A DNA stretch of 64,000 nucleotides from Sesamum alatum (Eukaryota; Streptophyta; Magnoliopsida; Lamiales; Pedaliaceae). The notes beneath the pieces are model-generated. The model was not told the DNA's origin. It made no database searches and saw nothing but the letters and a program-made list of their open reading frames with translations. The stretch spans positions 19,745,188 to 19,809,187 of the forward strand of contig JACGWO010000012.1 of assembly GCA_034509735.1 (NCBI GenBank). Reading direction: 5' to 3'. This document shows positions 38,781-49,763 of the stretch, piece after piece (the stretch's first letter is position 1; every line of letters begins with the position of its first letter). A program made the position numbers and the translations under genes.

Positions 38781-39702
38781 CTTCAGCTAAATTTTCAACA
38801 CCGGCGATTGAAACTCCGTTGCTTCAGAAATTCCTTCAAAAGTTTCCTCAAGTTGCTTTAGAGACTATTAAAGCGGGTTGCTGCAAACACTGGACCAAAA
38901 CTCGAAGAAACCTAGCAATTCGAATCAACAAACGCACATCCTTGTCGTGTGAATCAGAAAGAGCATGAAATCTGCAAAAAGAAATTCAAGGAAATTTCTG
39001 CATCAGCTCATTGAGGCGTTAAAACAAACGCTTGGTGTGCATCCCAGAAAATTGAGAAAGGAAAAAATATTTTGCTAACACAGCATACCACAAATTCTTC
39101 CGACGATTAACCTTCACCATGTGCAATCAATGTCAAATTAAGCTCTTTATATAGAGGTGTAATTGAAGTATTTGAGTATAATATGAATTTTGGTTCAATT
39201 AGAATTTAATTGTCAAAACATATTTGGAATCATTGTTCATCCTCAATCCGATAAGGAGACATGCTGACCAAAATGTTGAATTATAAAAGGATTTGGAAAC
39301 TCTAGCATTCTGCATCTCCACAACTCACTGCTTCAAGGAGGAATTGGAGAGAATTTCTTCTTTCGTCGGCCGAAGAGGAGACAAGGCAATGTACAGGGGC
39401 CAACGTTTGTGGACTAATATTTAGCTAATATTGTGGGCTAATCAACAAGGCCCAGACATCAATTAAATATATTGTTGGACCAGATTTGATATCAATTAAA
39501 TTGCTGGCCCAAGACTGAACACATACAAAAAGAGAAAAGTGTGTGACTCGATTTAGGGGCTCGTTATGAAGCCCGACTCGACTCTCGGCCATTTCAAAAA
39601 ACAATGAGGCCCAACTAAATTCGATATATATTTTCGCAACTCATTCACTTCGAAAATTATATTTTCAAGCATATATTCGTGAACGAGTCTCGAGGGGGCA
39701 TT
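38781..39702 (-). promoter_or_regulatory. Region upstream of the antisense gene, and polypurine tract
   Basis: No + strand coding sequence. On the minus strand a TATA-like CTATATAAAG (39148-39157) could serve the antisense gene; a further acceptor-like TTCTTTTTGCAG lies near 38975-38986. At the right end GAGGGGG (39692-39698), four bases before the 3' LTR, is the likely polypurine tract for plus-strand priming. Confidence 0.45.
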
Positions 39703-40618
39703 TGTAGACAAATAAATTTTGCAGCCAATCAAATGACGACAAGTGGAAAATATATATTATTTATCAATTATATTCTATCTTTCTATTTATATTTTAGAAT
39801 TTACTAAATTAATTCTAAATATAAATAGTTAAATTAATTGATATTTTAATATATATTTCGTCATCAAATCAACGGTCGACACGTGTCAAATTGTGGTGTT
39901 CCGGCCAATCAAATCAAGACAAATATTTCTTATATTATCTCTTTGAAAAAATACAAAAATTAAAGAGATAATATTGAAATTGACCAATCATGTCTTCCCA
40001 AATATTTAATGTATTTATCTCTTTAAATTAAAATAAAGGGATAATACAAAATAAGTGTTCAAGTTCACCACAACTCTACCTCTTTGACAGCTATATAAAG
40101 GGGTCATAGGAACTCATTCAAAACACACACATACAAGTAAGAGAGCATTCAAGAAGTCTCGAAATCCTCTCAAGCACAAATCGAGGAAGATCCACGGCGT
40201 TCTAGGCAAGATTCAAGGCGTTTGTCGCGGGAATCGTCCAAAGTCAGCGTTTGATTCGACAAGAAGTCCGAAGACCGGCGAATTAACGTTATCAAGACCG
40301 AAGTCCACCTTGGCGGAAGATCAAAGTCTCAAATCCACCAAGAACATCCCAAATTCAAGTCAAGAATTGTCAAGTTTATAGCGTTTGATCCGGGAATAAG
40401 TCAACGACCCCCGAATTAACGTTATTCAAAGTCAAAGGAGATCAAACGTCATAGTTTCACCTCCGAAGTTGCCGAAATCAAAGATCACGTTCTTGAAGAG
40501 AAGAATCAGAGGTTTCAAGTAGAGATTTCGCACCCACAAATATTCAATTCGATCCAAAGAATTTATTTGTAATATTTTCTTGTTTCGTTAAATTCAGGAA
40601 CACGAAAATTTATCTACA
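39703..40618 (+). repeat. 3' LTR
   Basis: 916 bp, TGTAGACAAATAAA...AAATTTATCTACA, followed by the target duplication GCATC. It aligns with the 5' LTR end to end apart from about 23 substitutions and one 12-bp deletion. Confidence 0.93.
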
Positions 40619-40623
40619 GCATC

Positions 40624-41300
40624 TTGAAGACCAAGTTGCCTACTTGACGTTGAAGAGTTCTTTGTCCAACTTTTTTATTATAAGTCCTCGTCATGTTGCT
40701 CCTATACTATAAGGTTTCAAATATGTCATTTCTCTATTTTCAATGGTAGTAAGGTCTAGCGGTCTCCACTCTTTTTTTTGATTGGGGTCATAGTTTCTTA
40801 TCCTCATCGCCATCAATCCAATTGCAACATAGATTATTGCTTCCAACCCATACACCAGACAAAACGGGGTTTTCCCTGTTGAAGTCCTAAGTGTTGTTCA
40901 ATAGGCCCATAGTACACCTGACAATTCCTCCGTCTAAGCTCCTTTTGATCGCTCTAACCTGGCACACAAGTTCTACATTATTGTTTGATCGGTCACCTCT
41001 TTTGACCATTCACTTGAGAATTTCCTATCGACACGAATTTTTGCTAGATATGTATTTTCATACACCAAACGACAATTTTCTTCCCCTGAAATTGCAACCC
41101 ATTGCCCAATGTCATAACCCTTGGAATTCCGAATCAGCACACTATGTTTTCCATATGAATTTGAGGACCTCAATCTCTATCATTTTTACGAACACTTTTG
41201 TTTTGACCCATTTATTGACATATTCGACCGAACTATCACAAACTTTTTTTGACATAACCCATTGGAAATAGACCTACGATACCTATTCCCCTGGTTGAAT
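40624..41300 (-). pseudogene. Older Ty3/gypsy integrase fragment
   Basis: The minus strand near 40840-40880 reads STGKTPFCLVYGLEAI, the integrase C-terminal motif of gypsy pol (TP..LVYG.EA), then NREMTYLKP and WRGLIIKKLDKELFN with stops. Upstream fragments (41173-40973) have lost their frame. Together with 27081-27264 it forms one gene cut by the Tat element at GCATC. Confidence 0.65.
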
Positions 41301-42684
41301 GGATATACAACCTTGATGACCTCTATTTTCGTGGTCGAGGTGTGGATGAGATTCACATGTTTTTGCCATTGCTCATGTTAGCATCTAATTTAAATTTTTG
41401 CTTACTCTTTATTTATTTATTATCTTGATTCTTTAAAGTTGATTAAACTTATCGTAGAAATGACAAAAATTACTATTGCATTAGAACAAAAGAATAATGA
41501 GCTTGTTTTAGTTAAAATAGATTAATCAGAATTTTATCCAATAGGGTCTCAATATTATTCTGAACATCAAATGATAAATTATCAAACTTAATTGAATATC
41601 TAAGTAGAGAGTTAAAAACCAAAAATATCTTCTATTAATGCTTATTTAACTTTTTTTTTTTTCATATTAAGAGAAAAATTGCATAAATGAAATTACGAGG
41701 AATTTATACCTACCAACTATCCAACCCTACAGTAATTAATTCATTTAAACGGTGTCGTTTACCCTGACATCCTCCTAATATTCAACCCCAAATTGGCCTT
41801 CAGTTTATTTTCAATCATCGTACAGCAATTTTGTTCTTGCTTGCCCTGTAAAGAAGGTTGGAACTTCACTGGAATTCTAGTTTTTACGTTCAATATATAT
41901 ATATATTTAGGGTTAAATTTCGTCTTGGATGTGTAGAAATACTAGGTTAGTCGCTATCCGTTGCTTTACTTTTCCTGCCATTGTTAGGGAATGAGCTGTT
42001 GTTCTAGCTGAAATCGTTATTTGAAGTGTTTGTTTTGAAGGAATTAGTTCATAGAATTGTAACAATCATGTATGGGGATTTAGTTGCTGTTTTAGATTCT
42101 CTCTGGCGTTCTGATATTAAATTTAATCTTAGTTTATGTGCTTTTGCCTTATTTGATTTTCCAATCGTGATTCGAATTTGTAACTGCTTGATTTAATCTT
42201 GGTTTCATTTAATTTGAACCGGATTTTGAGGTTTCTTGCCAGTGAATTAAGCTGATGAGACTTGCTGTTAAAGTTTTATGCAGTTAATGTGCTTATGGTT
42301 TGCATGTGTTTGTACGTGAATCCGTCTGTGTGGGGTTGTACTGTCCATATGTTGAAAATCGAATAAGCATTGTTTGACCTGAGCCCCACTTTGATGCACT
42401 GGAATGAAATCAACTAATTCCTTTTCAGCAGCTCTTTTTTCTGAGGGTGTCAGTAGGTTCCAAAACATTATTGAATAGGTTTTATTGCTTGTCATGAAGA
42501 TGCTTGCTTTCCTTTGTGGGAGCCAAAATCCTATTAGAAACTCCGCATTTAATGCCAGGTTGTATTGGATTTTAATCCCGACTTTCATTTAGTTATACAA
42601 AGCCATAGTCTGCTGCATGGAACTTTTTTTCTAGCTGGTCTGTATTGTTTTGGTCTTATACAAATGATTGTTCTTTCTTTTTAG
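41301..42684. other. Upstream region and probable 5' UTR intron of the FLX-like gene
   Basis: No coding sequence. The T-rich stretch ending TTCTTTCTTTTTAG at 42684 is a good splice acceptor eleven bases before the FLX-like ATG, so at least one leader intron is likely. The leader exon and promoter probably lie near 41.75-41.95 kb, where C/T-rich sequence begins, but I cannot place the start site. The minus-strand frame at 42268-42588 is not gene-like. Confidence 0.45.
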
Positions 42685-42695
42685 GTTAAGTTGAG

Positions 42696-45227
42696 ATGGC
42701 AGGAAGAAATCGCATTCCTCCAGAAGCCTTTGGGCATCAACGTGGCTATCCCCCTGAAGGGCCTATTCCTCGAGGCCCTTTTAACCGGCCTGTACCTCCT
42801 CACCCTGCTGTATTAGAGGAAGAACTTGAAATTCAACATGTTGAGCTTCGCAGACTTCTGGGTGACAACCGGAGACTTGTTGAGGATCAAATTGCTTTGG
42901 AGCGAGAGCTAACTGCTGCCAAGGAAGAGTTACGCCGTATGAATATTGCCATTGCTGATATTCGTGCTGAACAAGAGCTCCAAATGCGGGAGCTTATCGG
43001 AAGGGGTGTGAAGTTGGAGTCTGACCTTCAGGCAATAAAGCCTCTAAAAGCTGAGGCTGCACATCTCCAAGCTGAAATTCAAAGGCTGAGCGCCATCAGG
43101 CAGGATCTATCCAGACAGGTTCAGACCCTAACTCAGGACCTTGCAAAGTTGCAGGATGATAACCAGCAAATTCCTGTTTTAAGGGCTGAGATCGATGGAC
43201 TCCATCAGGAGCTGTTGCGAGCTAGGTTTGTTCTTGCCATCAAACTTGTGCACTGAGCTGGGCTAATAACTTCTGTATGGCTACCTTAGGGAACTCCAGA
43301 TCTGCTTAAGCTAAGAATTTTCTTACTTGCAGAACTGCCATTGATTACGAAAAGAATGCGAGTGTTGAGCTGTTGGAACAAAGACAGGCAATGGAGAAGA
43401 ACTTGGTGACAATGGCGCGAGAAATTGAAAAGCTTCGCTCTGAGCTCGCAAGCTATAGAGCATGGGGTGCAGGTTGTCGCTTTCTTCATTCATATTCTTT
43501 TAAGATTTTATTTATCATTGCATGACATCCATTTGAAGAACGAAATTATAACATATATTTGGTCTCCTTTATTTCCTTAATCCTTATTGAAGTCATAAAT
43601 TGAAGTGTAAGCATGGATTTATGCTTTTGTTTTGTTGATTTTGGTCCACATCCAATATGTTATACAGAAAGGGCCCATCTCCCATATCGTTTTAGTTCTT
43701 TAGCACAGAAGCTAAATCAAGCTTTTCTTCGTCTTGTTTGAGGGTGTTCATTCGGAAAATCAAATCAAATTGACATGAACCGAGTTTCTGATAGACCAAA
43801 AGTTCTTTATGCTATAATATCACACATAATACTGAATTGAAACTAATGGGTTCCGTTCAGTATTACCACACTCGGTATTTCCGTTCGATATTTTTTGTTA
43901 ACTGAATTTTCTTGAAAGAATAACAATAGTTAAAAAATAATTTTAAAATTATAATTATAATTATATTAATATTAATATTTATTTTTATTTTTGGTAAGTA
44001 AAAAAAATCATTATACTATACATATAAGTAATAGATGTAAATATATAAATTATAAAAATATATAAAAGTAATTATTCGGTATTAGGATATGGTTTGGTAA
44101 ATCTTTACTAAAATGTGAAATGAATCGAATAACGAATTGTAATACAACGGAAACTGAATCTTGAAAAGAATCTTTTGGTTTTGGTTCCAGTATCTACTGA
44201 ATTTTCAATTTTGGCTTAAGTTCAGTTAGTTCACCGAACTGTGAAAGTTCCTGCTCTTATTGGTCACGACTTTGGTCTTGTGTTCATTGAGCTCATCTTG
44301 ATGTAAATCTATCTTGTCGGGGAGTAATTACCACTTTGGTTTTAGATTATATTACTTATCTGCTTCTGGATATGTTTTATATTCTCGGAGGTATGGGATA
44401 AATATATCTTTCGGATTTGGTTAACTCTGAATTTATGTCTAGAATCTTTTAAAAACGGGATTTAGATTAAAAGGGAAATTCGAACTGGGGCAGATTTTGC
44501 AATATGGTTTTCGGGGTTGTTGGGACTTTTGGAGGAACTGTAATTGGTTGTTTGTGCTTTTAGCTCTTAGAGGGAACAGTATTACTGAATCTACATCTTA
44601 TCATTTTCTGCAGAATTTCATTTTACCTAATATCTTGCCTGCCAAATAAAATCTTATTCTTTTTCAATATAATCATGTCAAACACCTGAAATGGGAAATA
44701 CAACTCCCAGTCCCAGCAAATCCTCTATTGCCATGTCTTTGAATACAGTGAAGGGTTTTCCTGATTTTGATATTCTGAAGTTTTGGCAACAGCATTATGA
44801 CTCTCTTCATTTTTTCGTCTGCTAGAAATCCTCTTTTACATATTATTTCCAAGTCAGTTGTATGGAAAAAAATTACCTCCTTACTAGCCTGTCTTATTGC
44901 TAATTTCATCTTATTCTTGGCCATTATTCTTTTTCTTTATTGTTTTGACTTTTTACTATCTGGTTGCAAAGGTGGAGCTTATGGGATGAGGTTCAGTAAT
45001 CCTGATGCCAGTTTTCCTCCCCCGTATGGTGATGGATATGGGATTCGTCAGGTATGGATCTGATAATTATATTATATTATCATTAGACCATGCTGTATTG
45101 AGGAGTTCCCACGTTTGGGTTGACCTAATTTTAATTCGTCCAGGGTGCTATAGATAAGGGAACTTCATATGGTTCAGGTTCTGGTTCATGGGGAGACCTT
45201 GAAAAACCACTAATGAATCGCAGATGA
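42696..45227 (+). CDS. FLXL3: FLX-like coiled-coil protein (FLX-LIKE 3 type), 4 coding exons
   Basis: Coding exons 42696-43225, 43333-43472, 44972-45051 and 45144-45227 join in frame to 277 residues. Donors AG/GTTTGT, CAG/GTTGTC and CAG/GTATGG and acceptors TTGCAG, GCAAAG and GTCCAG fit plant rules. The protein starts [18 protein letters not shown], has a Pro-rich head to about residue 45, then a long coiled coil ([33 protein letters not shown]) to about residue 225, and a Gly/Tyr/Ser-rich tail ([20 protein letters not shown]). This matches the FLX/FLX-LIKE family, about 280 residues in the LIKE 3 branch. FLX in Arabidopsis supports FRIGIDA-dependent FLC expression; LIKE members are less well understood. 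The large third intron (43473-44971) has no obvious insertion. The frame is intact, so it is likely functional. Confidence 0.9.
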
Positions 45228-48200
45228 GCTTTGGATGGATTTGCATAAAACCTCATGGGAGCCGACCTTGCAAGTCCTGTATATCTGCTACTCCGTAGAG
45301 TAAATGGCAAGAGAGTAATTCCGTGAATTAGTGCGTATTATTTCCTGTAGTTAAATGCTAACATACTGCTGGTTACCTTATATACATGTATAAGAGATTG
45401 AGGTTATAATCTTTCAACTTATGGTTCTGTTAGTCTTCTTTGAGTATAATCATGACTTACTAGCATATTCGATGCTATCTTCACTATGTTTTCTTTACCT
45501 TCTTGTACTGTGCTTTTCTGTTTTCATATTGGTAGCTCCTTGAAATCATCTATGGAGCTGGGGTTGGGTTCTAGATCATATATTTAGGGTAGGTATGACA
45601 AGGAGTTGCATGGTGGCTTTGTTCTCCAATTAAAGCAATCTATGGATCTACTAGGGATTTTTTGGTGGAATGAGTTCTCCAAGCCACTGCTTGTCACAGT
45701 GAACACTATGCTGGTTTTCTTGATGGTGAGGATGTGTCAGAGATTGTGATGTACCATCTTTGTGAAGGAATTTGATTGTCACCATCAAAATCTGAATGGA
45801 GGTGGTTGTTTTTGGTTTACTGTGACTTGTATGAGGTCTGATGGTCATGAGTTATGTGATTTTATGATTTCAATCAGACTTTGTGGGATCTCAGTCCATT
45901 TTGATGGGTAAAAAGTGATGATGCTTAAGAGTTATTTTTTGAACTTGAATATTTTCTCCATGCAAAGAAAATTGTGCCTTGTATTCTATGCTTCTAAATG
46001 ATCTGATGAAGATCAAATATGGAGATCTTCGATAGATGCTATGGAGTTGGTTGGATTTGAATGTCTCCTTAATGCAAGGACAATGCTTCCTGGCATGCTG
46101 TACTTCCAGATGATCTGATGAAATTCAAACTAATGGAGATGAAAAATTTCTGTTAATGTTTATAGGACCGGTTATCCTCTTTGGTGCGCTTTTTCTCGTG
46201 CTGCTTGGCTTTAGAACAAAAGAATTGTCGTTCGCATTTGCATTGACATCTCTTTACTAAAATAGATACTCCCTGTTGCTTGATGGAAATCATTGTTTTA
46301 AACATTCTTTAGGATATGGATTAAAGAGTTGACATTTACAGGAAGATTTCATGTCTTTTCCCTTGTTCGTTGTGATTATGCTTGAGCTCTGATGCATTCT
46401 GTATTTTTTCGTCCCTGAGCTTGTTATTGGTTGGTGAAGATATTTGCTGTGAAGGAGGATTTGTTAATGTGATATAGTTTCAAAGGTTGCTACTTAGAAA
46501 TGATGATCTGGGGTTGTGCTAATATGTTGCAAGAAGTGATGACCCTGAAAGGTCTAGTTTGGGCAAGTGAAATATCTTCTGCAATAAGCCATCTATATGA
46601 GTTGCATAGCTAGCATATTTGAAAGTGCAAGTAGATAGGCTTGTTTAGTGACATTTGAGAAGCTGGGAAATAGGATTGGTCTTTTCTCGGCCATTCCACA
46701 TGCTGGTGTCAGTGTGTAGTGAAGACTCATTTAGTAGACTGCCTGCCAGCAATAATCTGTCCATTTACTGTATGTATGTTGATTTGGCTGATTTCAAGAA
46801 GCTTGGTACACTTTTTTCTGCGGAGGCTCGCCTGAGTTCCCTATCTCTGAAATTTTCTTGTCGATGAAAGTATGGATATAACTTTGGATTAATAATCGGA
46901 ATAGATTGCCGATGGCACTCCTACCTACTTTGACCTGTTCATAGTTTGGTAGTGTATCACCTTGCAGTCAAGTGACAAATCCTTTTAAAGCTTCAATTTT
47001 TGTGTTTCACTGGATACTTTTATATAGTAAAGTAGTTCAGGCTCACTTTTCCATAAGTGAGGTTCTCTATGCATTGACGTGATCATGGGATGGAAAGAAG
47101 ATGAAGGTGGACTGCTGTATGATGAAGACGACTTCATTTCATAGGCAAGTGTCCTCCTGTTCTCTAGGTATTGTCTCCTGACTAGCATGTCACTTATCTC
47201 TCTGTCTGTATTGTGCTCAGGTGCTTCCAGATGTAGATTATACCTCCCCCTATCACTCACACACACTTGCCTGCTTTTATTGAGGAACTGCTACTAGCCA
47301 ATTGAGTTGTATCTTTTAATTTACTTTAGTTTCATGCTTGGCATTAGCCATTATGCTAATGCAATTGAGAAGTTCAAAAGTGGAGTGTGATCAGACATAT
47401 TGCCAGATGGCCATACCATGCTGGTTTTTCTTGTTCTTTTCCCCTCACTTTATATTTTGAGGACCTAGATTGTCAAGAAACCGGAAGGGGATGAAGGGAG
47501 ATGAGCAGTGTTGAAATCGAATGAGGTGATCAATTATATAGTGCTTAGAACTTGGTTTATGTTAAGTAAAATAGTTTCAGCTAGGTCCTAGTCTCCTAGA
47601 TAGTAGATAGTGAGAAGTAGAATTGTAAAGGGGGAAGACAATTTTTTGTTTAGGATGTACTTTTTGACCTCTGGCTTCTCGTTTGGCAGTACATATTTTG
47701 TAGTTAACTTATATACCGAGGCATAATGCCGGAGTAGAAGCTGTTTGAATATTAAGATCATAGGTTTTAATTTCAACTCCGCATTCTTGCAAGCACCTGT
47801 GTAAAGCTTCTCCAGTAATATTTTAAAATCTTTCCAGTTTCTGGGTTTAGTTTATGAATGAGTGTTGTATGGATTTTTCCTTGGGTTATGAGTGTAGGAT
47901 ATGTTAGCTAGAGTGCTAAACAATACTTATGCAGTCATTGGTCTGCTGTTTGAGTTGGGAAAGGAAAGCAGTCATAAATTTTATGCAGATGAACTCAAAT
48001 AGCGAATCATCATCTGATGTTGCATGACCAACTCAATCGATAGATAACCTTAAATTTGTGCAACATAGTCGGAATAGGAGCTGGAGATGATTCTGTAATA
48101 ATCTTTATGTGAGAGTTGTCCAGGGATAAATAGATTGTGGTTGGGCTTTAATGAATGTAGTGCTGGGTTTTCTAGGATTTCATGCCCAATCAGGTGAAGC

Positions 48201-49763
48201 TTTTATATAATCAACACCCAACCCCATACTTCAGTGTTACTTGAGAAGTTGCTCCTATTTTCTTGTCGTGACGACTTCATTTTTTATGTTTCCAATAATC
48301 ATGCTTTTCCTATTTTTCATTCTATGTTTAGAAATCTGTATTTTCTGATATAGTGTTTTTCAACCCCTTGGCTTTTGTTGCAGGTAGGAGGTTCCTGCTT
48401 TTACGAAAGTTCTCCAGAAAGATAAGGTAAGGGGATCAGGTAAACTATTTTTGACTATAGGTTTCATATATTTGAAAAGGTCAGTTTTGCTAGTGGGTCT
48501 ATTTTCAGATATAAGCCGCATAGGTATCCAGACTGACGTGGCCACCCTGTTTGATATGAGGGGACATAATGGTGAAATATGTTTATGTTTTTCTTGTTTA
48601 TGGCATACTGGAGACATGCATGGGGGGACACTGAAGCATGTCACGGACACACTCTGAATTTGTTGAAGAACACCTTTGGAGTTGAAAATTTAATTTCAAA
48701 GGTGCTAAAATATGAACAACGATAGTTAAAAGTAGAAATTCAAGCTGCATTAAGTCCTTGGTTCAAGTGGTTGATAGATCAAAGTCCAAAAAAAGAACTT
48801 ATAATTATAACCACACACAATTTCTGAATTGAACAAGGCTAGATTTTGAAATTTCCTTCCCTTCACCTATAAAAGAGGTGCTTATCATTGGATTGTCAGC
48901 TAATGTCAAGTGGAAGAGAAACTAGTAGCTGTTGCATGGCAGACTTCAGTTTTGAACCCAAATTCGTATTAATCAGCCTAAGATTTCTGCACTTGGGATG
49001 GCATTGTTCTATACATTGCTTAATTTTTTCACTCCTCACACTTGCATGTTTCGTCTTATTTTTGTATTACACGGCATTGTTCTATACATTGCTTAATATT
49101 TTCACTCCTCACACTTGCATGTTTCGTCTTATTTTTGTATTACCGTTATTTCTGATGGTTTCTGGTTCACGTTTTTGGAGAGTTGAGCAGTGGAAAGGGA
49201 AGAAGAAAATTTTGTAGTTGTGTTTTTCTCACCTTTACATATTGTCGAACACCATGTAAAGATGCAGTGCATTCTATTCCCATTTCCTTCACTCAAAAGG
49301 AAAAGGTACGTCATATTACTTCATATTCAGAAGTGGTCACGAAAGTAACTCAAGCCACTCTTAGTTAGTTATTCGTTACGATTCTTGTGTTCTTTGAAGT
49401 CATGTACGATACAAATGTGCCTATTGCGAGTTATCTGCAATGCTCTGCAATTTGTTATCGCTTGAAGTCCTTCTAGACCGTTTCTCTCCTTGAATGCATG
49501 GGCAATTTAGTGATTGATACTGAGAGATCATTTTAAACCTGGCCTATAATTTTTCAATAGGATTGGTGTCATGTAGCAACAGGTATGTTCTGACAAAGTT
49601 CTTGAAAATTTGGCTGCAAAAGAAGAGTTGATGTGGACAAATTTGTTGTAAGGATACTTGGTTTTTTTCAGAGGTGAAGTATAATTTTTTTGGTTTGCTT
49701 TGTTTTTCTGTGTCATTTCATTTTCATGGTTTTCTTGGAAAGTCCAAGAAAAATGAAAAATAA
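45228..49763. other. 3' UTR and intergenic DNA downstream of the FLX-like gene
   Basis: The first few hundred bases probably include the 3' UTR; no clear polyadenylation site could be fixed. The rest is less AT-rich than other intergenic DNA here, T-rich on +, without a recognisable coding exon. Short frames (for example 46655-46867 and 48360-48657) have no domain. A non-coding transcript or long UTR is possible but cannot be judged from sequence. Confidence 0.45.
49000..49142. repeat. 73-bp tandem duplication
   Basis: GGCATTGTTCTATACATTGC starts at 49000 and again at 49073. The two copies match over about 70 bp with one obvious difference (TTAATTTTTTC against TTAATATTTTC). Confidence 0.9.

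Larger units (their letters stand above)
27270..40618 (+). mobile_element. Complete Ty3/gypsy (Tat lineage) LTR retrotransposon
   Basis: A 13,349-bp element with two LTRs (27270-28197 and 39703-40618), each beginning TGTAGAC and ending TTACA/CTACA, and identical 5-bp target duplications GCATC at 27265-27269 and 40619-40623. The internal order is primer-binding site, gag, protease, reverse transcriptase, RNase H, a second archaeal-type RNase H, integrase (all +), then an antisense gene. The second RNase H and the extra antisense ORF are hallmarks of the plant Tat lineage. By hand alignment the LTRs differ at about 23 of 916 sites plus one 12-bp indel, about 2.5 percent, suggesting insertion within roughly the last one to two million years at commonly used plant rates. 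Stops and frameshifts disable gag-pol. Confidence 0.93.

Noticed and set aside
45228..49763. Possible extra host gene between the FLX-like gene and the transposon cluster
   Set aside because: Slightly higher GC and several short frames, but no exon with a recognisable domain or convincing splice chain.
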